Origin: Stratiolaelaps scimitus
Taxonomy: Eukaryota; Arthropoda; Arachnida; Mesostigmata; Laelapidae
Direction of reading: 5' to 3'
NCBI GenBank assembly: GCA_019614645.1
Contig: JABWDB010000004.1
Location: 7,750,001 to 7,814,000 of the forward strand
DNA: 64,000 nucleotides
A program made the translations under genes and the position numbers. Below are positions 46,371 to 56,169 of this stretch, piece after piece; within the stretch, counting starts at the first letter, position 1; every line of letters starts with the position of its first letter. Below the pieces are notes generated by a model. That model saw only the letters and a program-made list of their open reading frames with translations, was not told the origin of the DNA and made no database searches.

Positions 46371-48640
46371 AACCTATGCCAAATAGTACTACTACCCATG
46401 TTATGTCGGACTACATGAGCTATGTGTAGCCACAGTATGAATCGTTATCGAAACAATGGAGCTGCGGGGTGGTTCAGTACTGGAACCTGTGCAGGTAACA
46501 TCCATGGTGTCGTACCTGGATAGGCTTGGCGTCAATTTCAAAAGATAGGCGCTTAGTGCGAAGCCCAGAAACGGTTCGAATATCAGCGATACAACGACGA
46601 TTCTATCAAAATCGTGAATAAGACAACGAAGTTGCTGGTTAGCATGGTCGTTGGACAGCAACTACGAAAGTATGCTCTTTGTGTGGAAAATCGCAGAAAC
46701 GATTTAATGGTCTAGCTGTATTTTTGTACTAATCTGGAATATTCATGACCCGATATCCTGTCCCCTCGGTCCAGTGAAGCTTTGATCCGGTACTCTGAGT
46801 AGGTCCTCCGGCACATCATGACTGAGATGCGTGCAACTCCTCCCTTTTGATGAATTTGTCGTTTTATCGGGATAAGCTGCTTTCTTAGGGTGTGCCAGGG
46901 CAAACTCGATCTGCTCGCGATCGTCCGCTATGATTTTAATCGCAGTTTCTGACTAGAGCTCAACTCAGAAAACTGCTAATTGCAACCGCTAATCTACTGG
47001 CATCTGCTAAGTTCAGTCGCCAATGATATTCTAGGTCAGATTTAACTCGAGCGGTAGTTTATTTCTGGATAAAAATTGAATGCCTATTTCTTGGCAACAG
47101 ACGTTGAACGTATGATTTGTACTTGCAGACAAATTCAACAGGTTCAGTGAGCAGTGGCCTAGTCGAACGAAATGTTGAAGTGGCAAGCTCAATATTCTAT
47201 AATCGTAGACGTCAGTTCTACCTTTAGTAAATCCTGATTTCAAGAATAATTACAAGAACAATAATGACGTTCGATTGTTTGTCCTTGTTTTCTATTTTCC
47301 TAAGTGCTACCTTAAGCACCGTCCACATACAACGTGCTTCAGCGCAACATAACCAACGTCCAATGGACTTAGGGTTTGTGTCGCTTTCTGTGATATGAAC
47401 TGGAAGATTTGTATAATTATTCGATGTTTCCTAGATATGATATGACTTTGGTTAAGTAAGCAGAGCTGTTACAAGCACGAATCTCAAAATATGTTCGATT
47501 CATCCGCTCCCGTTAGCTAACATGTATGATGGTCGCTGCAGACGAGACATCTGGTGGCCCCAATCGCTCAACCTGCAATTGGTTCCCGTAGTCGGTCCCA
47601 CCTTCCGTTCGACCTGCTCGTACCCACTATACTAGTACGGGGTTACGGCTTACTGGTGGCCAAACAAAAAAAAGTGTCACCAGTATGTTCCAGTCCATAT
47701 AAGGTTGCAGCTCGACGTTCACGTCTCGCGATCTCAATGCGAAGTGCACCTCACTCTGCGCGTCCCGGGATCGATAATACGCTGCCGAGTAACAGCGTCT
47801 ACGCCCTCTCGAACTTCCCGAACGTCCCACGAAGCAGCACAGCAGGCCGCCCCCGATGGAAAGTCGCCGCCAATGATGTCTCACTTTGCCGCAGTATTAG
47901 TGCGAGCAGTTGGAAATTGGCGCCAGGGAGTGAGTGTGAGGGCACTTGCATTTTCGATGGAGATGGAACCTATCTGGCGTTGAAGAACATGACCTGCTGG
48001 CTGCGAGGTCCGGGCTACGACCGGAACGTCGGCCTCCGCCGCAGCCGTCGCACGGCGCCGTCGGCCCAGTTAGTAAGCCCACTTCACTTGAAGCGGCTAC
48101 TGTCGGTTGAGCACGTCCTCTGCTCACTGTGTCAGGGGCGGAGCGCTGTCTCGGCGCGACTGCCTTCTCGATTCTATCGATAATTCTTGTCAGCTTCCTT
48201 GTTAGCAGGCAGCAGCAGCAGAAGCACGGGGGTCACGGGGTCATGGGTACAGCAGCAGCAGCAGCACTAGTGTGGGCAGGGCCAGGCGTAGGGGTTCGAC
48301 CGTAGTTGGGTCACTTGGAGCACGCCGCAGGAAGATGGAACAACGAAGGTGTGGACTTGCCGGCGATAAACGTAGCAAAACTCCACCGCTAGCTAGTGCA
48401 GCGAGCCATCTTGGCACTTCTGTATCGTTTGGCTCTTCACACTTTATGGCGTTGGCGGCAGCATCAGGGTGCCGAGAGGAGTCGTTGCGGTTGGCGAGGT
48501 CGGGGGGCCGCGGCTCGGTGCTGAGGAGTGTTCGTGGGCGTCTGGCCGCTCCGAGGCTAACCACACAGCGCAGTTTTTCGGTTGGATAGGCCCGAGAGGC
48601 AGAGAGAGAACACTAACCTCTCATCTTTCTAGCGCACACA
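46370..48640. other. AT-rich spacer then GC-rich island, nothing firm
   Basis: The island at 47.5-48.65 kb holds a 209-codon plus frame (47554-48183). A minus frame over the same bases ends in a hydrophobic segment directly at a CCA|GTAAGC donor near 47657. Neither frame starts with a clear acceptor or a recognisable domain, so neither is called. Confidence 0.35.
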
Positions 48641-48862
48641 CGAAATGTTAGGGATATGCCGACACGATATGCGACTAGCGCGTTTACCGTTTGAACTGCG
48701 GTGTAACAACGAAATGCAACGTAGAATTATCCAGGGGGGGGGTCGAAGGGTGGTAGCGGGAAGGGAAGAGCAATCGAATAGAAGAAAGCATAATTGGACA
48801 AGATATGAGGGTATTAAGACGATTGGTTTCTTTATGTGCACTCCACACCCAGACCAGACACA

Positions 48863-48888
48863 CATATATATATATATATATATATATG
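48863..48888. repeat. (TA)n microsatellite
   Basis: Thirteen TA units. Confidence 0.9.
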
Positions 48889-48999
48889 GATCTAATTGGC
48901 GACACATGGCAACCGTGAATCGTAGAGAATGTGTTTGTCTATGTGCGACAAATATCATCAGAACTGATATTTGCATCTGTTATTCATCGCACGGATGCG

Positions 49000-49700
49000 A
49001 TTTTTGTTGTTGTTGTTGTTGCTGTCAGAAGCGGCAGGTGTCGTATTTGGCCAGGGAATAGAGGCTCAACTGAGAAACGACTTCAAGCCGGCCCTTACAT
49101 ATAAACAGCGTGTCTATTCTGCACGTAATCTTCTCTATTGAGAAATATTAAATGCAATTTACGTTGTAGGACATTTTGCAAGTGTGTCGACCACTTGTAT
49201 GCCATTAGGTGTTTGTTTGTTTGTTAGGTGTCATTCACGAATGGTGATTTTACAAACAGATCCCGGAATGACCATAGCGATATTGATCATAGCCGATAGC
49301 ATGGCATATGGACACTGTCATAATTCTACAGTGTTATTCGTAAACATACATGTCTTTTATGAGTGAATGAAGCGTTGTTGACGTTTTATTAATGTTGTTC
49401 ATAATGATGATGCTGTATATACTAGGTAGCGGCTAAATAGTGCTACGATATGTGATAGAAGAGGGTAGATATTATAGGTCAATGTTTATCAGGCGGCCAT
49501 GACCTGGCAGCAGGCTCAGATGAGCTTGGCCTTGATTCGAGGCATTTGTCGGCCCAGTTTCATTAAGATTCTATTCGTTTAGCGCTATCTATGCATACGT
49601 TATGAGGTTATCATAAAGCAATGAAGCATATATACGAGTATTGTCGCTTTTTTTCGGCATCTTCACTGAAAGTTACACGTTACGAAATTGTCACGAGCAG
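49000..49700. other. AT-rich spacer, nothing recognised
   Basis: Short (TTG)n run near 49004-49021. No supported coding frame. Confidence 0.45.
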
Positions 49701-49729
49701 CAACCAAAATTTCGTATTGGCCCAATGCT

Positions 49730-49880
49730 GTTCGGAGGCATACAATAAGCAAGGAGCACCTATCGATCCCTACCGTTGAATATTTGCATTTAAAGGGCTT
49801 GTCCGTCTTACGAAGCAATGCCGAAAGCCGTTGCACCGTGGACGCTACATGTTGGCTGTGAGTCAACGTAGAAAATTTAC
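49730..49880 (+). mobile_element. tRNA-derived SINE, copy 3
   Basis: The head is degraded, with a B-box remnant ATCGATCCC near 49762. It is followed by ATATTTGCATTTAAAGGGCT, then GAAGCAATGCCGAAAGCCGT and CGTGGACGCTACATGTTGGC, ending near TGAGTCAACGTAGAAAATTT. Block order matches the copies at 25.1 and 56.0 kb. Confidence 0.65.
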
Positions 49881-50394
49881 CTGCACAACATCAACAGCAA
49901 CAATATTCTATTATCGCTATAAGCTACGAAGGAAAAATTTTGCATTTGCGGACGCTTGAGCTGTTTTGACTAGTTGTCACTGACCCGGCGAAATGGGCGT
50001 CAAATATTACACTGACAACCATAAAATTGTCCAAACATTGTGCCAGCTGCTCCCCCCCGTGTGATGGGCCTCGGCACTTAACCCGTTAGGTATTGCTATG
50101 GGGACCCGTCTCTGGGCCGGCTTTACGTATTTTCTTTCACCGGTCGTACCTGGAACTCATTAACCCAGGCCATCCGTTTCCCGACGTCTCCCTGTACTCA
50201 TTGGTTCGTTTTATCGTTTTGTCTACAGGCTAACAAATACAAATGATGATCATTTGGATTCCTCTCGCAGGGGAGCTTCCGCGTCTCTCGGCCAACTCGA
50301 AACGAAACGAATGCATCAATGACTTCAACATGACTACCGGACTATAACGAAGTTGCGTTGCACGCGTTGTTGTGAAAGTTATTGAAGGAGATGC

Positions 50395-50400
50395 TATATA
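50395..50400 (+). promoter_or_regulatory. Possible TATA box of the micropeptide gene
   Basis: TATATA lies about 130 bases upstream of the proposed start codon at 50529. Transcription from about 50425 would give a leader of roughly 100 bases. The position is plausible, but the motif is common in AT-rich DNA. Confidence 0.25.
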
Positions 50401-50528
50401 CGAGAAATCGGCGATAGCGAGCATGTCATCGCTAGAGATATCCCCGTCGGAATCACTTAAAGCGCCTCCTGGCGAGCTGTTCAACCCGTGTCAGAGCTTG
50501 CAGGGGCGTTCGCCGCCCCGAACTAGTG

Positions 50529-50532
50529 ATGG
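50529..50532 (+). CDS. Start exon (ATG G) of a putative membrane micropeptide gene
   Basis: The sequence CTAGTGATGG is followed immediately by the donor GTGAGTGAG. The ATG has a purine at -3 and G at +4, a good initiation context, and the coding part of the exon is only four bases. Spliced to the exon at 50753, the codon G|CC restores Ala and opens a frame of striking hydrophobicity. A second frame across this exon (from an ATG at 50423, for example SLEISPSESLKAPPGELF) also runs into the same donor in a different phase. It would join the other reading of the next exon and is the main alternative. Confidence 0.42.
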
Positions 50533-50752
50533 GTGAGTGAGACAACCTAAGATATTCTATTATATATAGCTAATCATTATTGCCTGGCTTCGTCCGTTCG
50601 TTCGTTCGGAGCTTCGACTTCCTCGTTGGGCGCGTAATGGCAGCCGTTGTAGCAAGCCATAGTCGTGTGTGAGGTGCTTTAACCTTACTTTAAGCGTTCG
50701 CTCATAATATGTGTTTAAAAACAACTAAATTATGTGTTTCAAAATCTTTTAG

Positions 50753-50832
50753 CCAGTCTGCGGGCCGTGTTCCGTTACTTGGTCATTCTCATAGTGGGAG
50801 TCTACCTTGCACTGCTCGTCTATGCGATCTGG
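50753..50832 (+). CDS. Transmembrane exon of a putative membrane micropeptide
   Basis: The exon follows a 220-bp intron with GTGAGT and CAAAATCTTTTAG borders. Joined to ATG-G it encodes MASLRAVFRYLVILIV, then GVYLALLVYAIW: a short basic head and one helix of about 19 hydrophobic residues. It ends in phase 0 at TGG|GTAGGT; read through, the frame stops at TAG 50878, giving 43 residues. Third positions favour G and C, unlike the AT-rich flanks. The spacing of R, F, I-L and the final Y-A-I resembles insect sarcolamban, a peptide inhibitor of the SERCA calcium pump, as I remember it. That link is inference. Confidence 0.42.
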
Positions 50833-51118
50833 GTAGGTCTCGGACTCTTCGTACCGCCAGGGCCATTACCTCGATCATAGAGAGTGTTATCGTCGACATT
50901 CGCGACTACGTCAGCTATTCACGTTCGGTTGTTTAGCCGTTCGCTATCGTCTGCTTAATTGTACATTGTTCACGCGTCTGAGCCCGAAATGCCGCCCGGT
51001 TGGTCTCGCAACGTGACCCGCATCAGAGTCCCTCACCGCACTCATCTTCGAGAAAGCTGAAAACACTGAATGAACCATTATTTTCAAGAGCTCTCCAATA
51101 GCTCCCCTGTACATGTAT

Positions 51119-51140
51119 ATACATATATATATATATATAT
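51119..51140. repeat. (TA)n microsatellite
   Basis: About ten TA units inside the proposed intron or 3' region of the micropeptide gene. Confidence 0.9.
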
Positions 51141-51423
51141 AGATATATTGCTAAAGAAATGTGTGCATTCATCTACCTATAGTGAATTACGATAAAACTT
51201 CGATGCTTGTAGGCGTTTTGTACTGACTAAGTAGCAGAACAGGAAATGCGCTCCACATGAAAATATGCACGCCCCCAAGTGAGCGTGGTGGACCTGACTC
51301 TTCTATGCGGTCGTTGTAATGTGTACGTTCATAAAACCGCATATTTTCGATATACTGTTTTTATGCCTTGTTTTCCCAGCGCGTTGAGCGTCTACCCATT
51401 CAGGTGCTGGCTATTGAATCGCA

Positions 51424-51429
51424 AATAAA
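51424..51429 (+). terminator. Possible polyadenylation signal AATAAA
   Basis: AATAAA about 545 bases after the TAG at 50878. It could end an unspliced 3' untranslated region of the micropeptide transcript. Confidence 0.3.
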
Positions 51430-51537
51430 CGTATGTTTAAATAACCAAAAAGAAAGCCTCCTCGAGTTGCTTCGTTAAGGTGTCCATGTGTTTGTTACTA
51501 CAATAAGAGTGTGCTCATTTTCATTTAATTGTTTCAG

Positions 51538-51558
51538 CCACTGTCTCCGTCTGAGTGA
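51538..51558 (+). CDS. Possible short last exon of the micropeptide gene
   Basis: A strong acceptor (TTCATTTAATTGTTTCAG) precedes CCACTGTCTCCGTCTGAGTG. In phase 0 this gives PLSPSE and a TGA at 51556-51558, for a 34-residue product with a short polar tail. A GTGAGT inside it could instead make a 17-bp microexon (51538-51554). An AATAAA follows at 51653. Confidence 0.3.
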   Translation, partial: PLSPSE

Positions 51559-51652
51559 GTAGATAGTACGCTTGTTGAATTGTCATTATTATTATTTACC
51601 TAATATTTTCGTTAATAGTCAGTCAAACGTTGTACCCAGCGAAGGTGTATTA

Positions 51653-51658
51653 AATAAA
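51653..51658 (+). terminator. Possible polyadenylation signal AATAAA
   Basis: AATAAA lies 95 bases after the TGA of the short last exon, a normal spacing for a compact 3' untranslated region. Confidence 0.4.
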
Positions 51659-51845
51659 AAAGGTTTTGTCTTGGATGTGTAGGCGTTGCAACCACTCACC
51701 ATAAAGCAAATCATCGAAGCAGTATTTTTATTGCATATTCACTCAACTTGTAGCTAAGTTTGTGTATGAAAAAAATAAATGAAAACAATCGTCTTTCTCG
51801 CTATTACTATTATTGTTATTTTTTATAATTTGATTTAACTTTCAG

Positions 51846-51986
51846 ATATATCTAAATCTTCGTCGAGCAGGCTTAGATTACGTTGGCTATAAACCTTATA
51901 TTGAACTTACCCCCCTTCAACGGCTGAGCAAGACAATCGAACGCTGGAAAAACGTCGCATGCATATGCGTGACGTGCATGATTTAA
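51846..51986 (+). CDS. Candidate alternative terminal exon (46 codons)
   Basis: A long T-rich tract ending TTTGATTTAACTTTCAG is the best acceptor-like site I saw in this part of the window. It is followed by 46 open codons to TAA. The peptide is protein-like (AGLDYVGYKPYIELTPLQRL, then SKTIERWKN). Its phase 0 fits the transmembrane exon, giving a 74-residue product. On the minus strand the same bases contain an ATG with a basic, Ser-rich start (MRRFSSVRLSCSAVEG) running into a GTAAGT donor, so the strand is not settled. No AATAAA follows closely. Confidence 0.3.
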   Translation: MYLNLRRAGLDYVGYKPYIELTPLQRLSKTIERWKNVACICVTCMI

Positions 51987-52094
51987 TTAATTTGAATTTT
52001 TTTTAGCTATTTCTTTAATTTCCCCTCTATAAGTTAGGAAGAACTGAATTATACGACTTCATTTATCCGTTGGCTTTTACATTTTTCACTGCAG

Positions 52095-52156
52095 TTCTCG
52101 TCAAGACCCCTGTTGAGATCTACAGAGCTGAGATCAAGAAGTGGAAGCGTTCATAG
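52095..52156 (+). CDS. Candidate terminal exon (short, basic end)
   Basis: The acceptor GGCTTTTACATTTTTCACTGCAG precedes a frame that reads LVKTPVEIYRAEIKKWKRS and then TAG. It needs an incoming single base. The alternative frame of the 50753 exon supplies that base, so a second gene model is phase-consistent: ATG at 50423, exon to 50532, 50753-50832, 52095-52156. Both models share splice sites and could be products of one locus. Confidence 0.28.
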
Positions 52157-53237
52157 ACACAATGATTCAACACGTCACTCACTGTGAACATAGTAGGCGT
52201 ATTTGATAGACTAACGAAACTTTTCACGAACATTTACTGAGAAATTACCAGATCCCCAGTTCATTTCTGCTGCCCTGGTCCTTAAAGTTAGAAAGTTGAA
52301 GCACCTGCACTACGACTGCTACGAGCGAACGGTATCTGTTAGGCGTATTATTGCATTGTGCCGAGCACCGCATGCCGTAATGAATCGCAGATCCCCATGG
52401 TAACATGGTACAGCTATTGGCGACACTCAAATGTACATACGTAATATGGCGGCTAACACATTGCAACTGAAGCTTGTTCCATGTTAACAAGAACGGCAGC
52501 AGCAGCAGCAGCGGCACTGAATCCCTTCGCTTGGGCCCTTCCTCAAAAAGAGGCTGAATAGTTCGACTGTTCTGAGTAGCTCGGTTGGTCGCTCGGATGG
52601 TCGGCGGGTCCATCAGAGGGGAAATCAATTAAAGGACTTGCCTAGGAAGAGACTGTCGTTCGTTGGCTCGTTCGACAACGTCGATAGATCAAGCAAAGAC
52701 CTCGACTGGGGTCGGTCGCTTGCTCGGTCGAGGCTTTCCTTGCTGGCCAGCTGGCAATGGCCGGCCCTAGCTAGGAGATGGCCTTTGCATGGGGACATAT
52801 CAAGCAGTACCAGCAGAAGCAGGGCGCCCTATAGTAGCAGAGCTGCTTCACTCGTACCGTGCCGACGCCCAACATCAGTGGCCGGCTATGTCGGCCGGCC
52901 GATCGGTGCCGATCAGAGTGCGTACGCGCCTGCGGCCTATCCGATCCCCTCTGCCCCTCTGCGCGTGTATCTGTGTGCGTGTGCGTGTATGCCTGCGTGC
53001 GAGGGGGTGTCGTTTCCTGCAATCCTCGAGGGCTAGGCGAGGTCTAGTCGGTGCGACGACTCGATGCCATCCTATACTATGCTACGCTGCTGTGTTATGC
53101 TATGCGGCGTTGCGCGACGTAAGTCACTGAGTGAAGTTCACTCAGCCCTCCCTCCCTCCCTTCCTTCTACTTGGCAGCCATCATTAGCCAAATTAGCGTT
53201 GGGCCAGCCAAGGAACATGTCGACAGAAGTCCCAACT

Positions 53238-53256
53238 TGCTGCTGCTGCTGCTGCA
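53238..53256. repeat. (CTG)n triplet repeat
   Basis: Six CTG units running into CAG. Confidence 0.85.
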
Positions 53257-53532
53257 GCAGTTGCCTGTCGGGTGTGACCGATACCGCAGCGGCGGTGGTG
53301 GCTGAAGTAGCAACCGATCCGAGAAAGGAACACTGAAGGGTGGTCGATGTCACTGCGGCCGGCCAGGCAATCCCGCTGCCCTTTCACAACGCTGGTATAG
53401 TGTGTTTTGTGCCTTATACCAGCAGCTATCTACTGCTAGCGAGCTGCCTATCGCCTGCTGCTGCTGCTCGAGCTAACGGGCCTGCCGATTGGCATAAGCA
53501 AGCTCGGCCTGCAGCGCACATGGTCAGTGACT

Positions 53533-53607
53533 GCAGCAGCAGCAGCAGCGGCAGCAACAACAGGAACATCAACAGCAGGAGGAGTAGGAGGAGGAGCAGC
53601 AGCAAGT
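53533..53607. repeat. Compound CAG/CAA/GGA triplet repeat
   Basis: About twenty-five triplets of AGC, CAA, ACA, AGG and GGA. They give Gln/Ser/Arg on one strand and Leu/Val runs on the other. Confidence 0.8.
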
Positions 53608-54858
53608 GTGCCTCGTAAGCACAAGTGGTCTTTCTGAGCCTGTGAATGCCGCATCGTTGCAGTACCACTGGCCGGGTGACTCGCAGGCCGGCATGCATGC
53701 TAGACAGGAAGTACGACGCGATGCACACATCCGACTCTGTGTGTGTGTGTGTGGAGACTAATGCTGAAGGCGGTTAAAGGTGGACGGGCCAATGCAATGG
53801 GATACACGATGTACTTGCTAAGTAGCGGTAGCGCCCTCAGTTTCAAACAAGGGGTGACTCTGTCCGCGGCAGCGGTGGCATCGGGGGCAACGTCAGATGG
53901 CCAAAGACATCAGGGAAAAGGAGAAAAGTCGCATTGGGGAAATCGACGTACCCTTCTACTCTTTTCTTCTACTTCAACGCAACGAGTGTACTGCTCCATC
54001 CTCTTTCTCTCTTCCTCGTTCTCCACAAAACAACCATTGATTCTCGCTGGTCTTTCCTCTTCATCTTCATTCGCATTTCGGTATCCGCTACCGCCAAGCC
54101 CCCATGCTATGCTCGCTCCAAGCAGCTCCTCTCCACTCGGGGAGGCTCGTGTGATAGCTTCATCCGTTTCCTCTATCTCGTTGGGGAGGTTGCCCCTCGT
54201 ACCTCTCTTCTTCTTAGCCGGGTCCACAAGAAGCACAGTGCGGGTCGTCACTTACCTGGCATCCACCTACCAAACCACGTCCCGCTTTAGACCGTCATTG
54301 TGATCTTCTGTTCCTTCGAAGAGGCCGGTCAGGAGGAGGGAAAGAAGTGAACAAGGGGCCGGGAACGAGAGCTGCTAGAATGGCCAGGCCAGGCCAAGCC
54401 AAGCCAAGCAGTTGCAGTAGTGACATCCCCATCCAGTCGACCACAAGTCGAGTCCCAACCTGGCTAGCTCGCGCATTGGCTGGCTGAAGCTGGCTGCCTG
54501 GCGACAGAGCCAACGGTGATCTTCTCCACCTCCCGCCGCCCTAACCCCAACGCCACAGCGACTTCAAGCTATAAGCAAGTCAGTAAGCCTGCTGGACAAC
54601 CACCCGCGCGCCCGCCTAGCTCCGCCCGCAGCCCCCTTTCTGCGATCCTTCGAGATCCCCTCCACGCCGTTGTGGGATGTGGACGGGAGACCCGCTTTAT
54701 TTCTTGAACTGAGTGCATCTGACCGTTCGTTCGCCTCTCCTGTCCGTCCTGTCTTTCCCGTGTGGCCCTCACAGACCAGAACGAGGAGTACGCTCCCCAC
54801 AAGCTTCCCCACCCCGTTGCTGGTCCGTCCTTCGCTTTCTCGGCTACTCCCATTGTCC

Positions 54859-54889
54859 TTGGCAGGCAGCAAGCCTGTCTGCCTGCCAA
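54859..54889. repeat. Perfect 11-bp inverted repeat (hairpin)
   Basis: TTGGCAGGCAG (54859-54869) and CTGCCTGCCAA (54879-54889) are exact reverse complements around a nine-base loop. Confidence 0.75.
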
Positions 54890-55439
54890 CCAACCTGACC
54901 GGCTCGCTTCGTTTCAGCACAGCCCCTGTTTTCCTGCTGTACTCCTGCAACTGACGGACTCGAGCGTTGCTTTTGCAGAAAAGGCAACGAGATCGGCCAG
55001 CCAACGACAAAACAGGCGCATCGTTGGCCCTGGCCCTGTGGCACGGGCAGGTGCACACCGCTCACCCTAGCCCCCCCCTACCTTTCCTCAGTCACAAGCA
55101 ACTGCCAAGCGTCGACGACAGTAGCTTCCTTCTTTGCCACCAGTTTCGAATTCCTTCGCAACTCTCTGACCCACTGCATCGGATCAGCAGCAGTAGCTTC
55201 AGGAGTCCCACAAGTTACTCCTATTGCTGAAATGTGGGTGGACCCCAAACCAAGCCGTTTCGCTTTATACACCCCGGGCGACAGGAGGGGGCCCTATACC
55301 TGTTGAGCCTAGTGCTGTGCCGCTTGGAGAAAAGCAAGTTGGCGGCCAAGATAAACTAAAGCATCTGGAAGCGTGCGGTAAGAAGGATTGCTTCTACTAT
55401 GACCATTTCAATATGAACAATGACGCCAGTTAGGAAATT

Positions 55440-55990
55440 GCAGTTCTCTTAATAAACCAATACACCTTTAGCTTTTAGCTTATCTTTAGCTTAGGTGTCA
55501 AGGATGGAACGAGATAGTTGAGGATCGTTGCTTAGCAATGTATTCTCAGCCTTTTTGGCCATAATTATTATTAGAGGCGTACTGTTCATCTCTCAGTGTT
55601 GCCACGATGCAACCAACACGTTTGCATAACATGACACAAATATGGGGTCAGGAATGACCTTGAGATGCGTTTAGTCGGAGGGATGTTGCAACACGCTGCG
55701 GAAAACCATCTGTTGGATCTACGTAAATGCTTTTCTTCGTTCTGGGTAAAAGTAAGAAAAGATAACGATTATATTATATGTCTTGCATCACGGATCAGTG
55801 ATCTGTGAGCTCGGAGGCATCGAACTAAAGGTATGTAATATGTAAATCTACACATATGTCATGATTCCCTTGGAGTGGAATTACGTAGAGCAGTTCTGTT
55901 TACAGTTTGTTTGCTCGAATTTTATTGCCGACTGTGGTATCTCTCTATTGCGTGGTCTAATCGACCAGTGCCCTTCAGGCACCGACTCCG
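55440..55990. other. AT-rich spacer, nothing recognised
   Basis: No supported exon. A short repeated TTAGCTT motif lies near 55470-55490. Confidence 0.45.
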
Positions 55991-55993
55991 GAA

Positions 55994-56160
55994 GCGTGGT
56001 GCTTCCGTGTGCGCCATGCAATCGGGGAAGACACTTACTCGCATGGGTTCAATCCCCGCGGTTGCACGTTTGCATTTACGGGATCCGTCCTGTGATGCAA
56101 TGCCGAAAGCAGTACCGTGGACGTTATATGTTGGTTGAGGGTCTACCCGGCAAATTTACA
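55994..56160 (+). mobile_element. tRNA-derived SINE, copy 4 (best preserved)
   Basis: It has the clearest pol III B box, GGTTCAATCCC at 56046-56056. An A-box-like TGGTGCTTCCGTG begins about 50 bases upstream. Then follow TGCACGTTTGCATTTACGGG, GATGCAATGCCGAAAGCAGT, ACCGTGGACGTTATATGTTG and an end near CAAATTTACA. It shares all blocks with the copies at 25.1 and 49.7 kb. Overlapping plus frames of 60-110 codons here are by-products of the repeat. Confidence 0.7.
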
Positions 56161-56169
56161 TTTAGTGGC

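Larger units (their letters stand above)
52470..55440. other. Large GC-rich island, no supported exon
   Basis: The longest island. It carries CTG/CAG tracts at 53238-53256 and 53533-53607, GGCC- and CCAGCC-type tetranucleotides, and many overlapping frames of 60-190 codons on both strands. The frames at 53743-54303 (plus) and 54564-55058 (minus) are the longest, but they lack domains and paired splice sites. Confidence 0.4.

Noticed and set aside
47554..48183. 209-codon plus frame and opposing minus frame with a hydrophobic end at a GTAAGC site
   Set aside because: Neither has both borders; the minus frame has no ATG and starts right after a stop.
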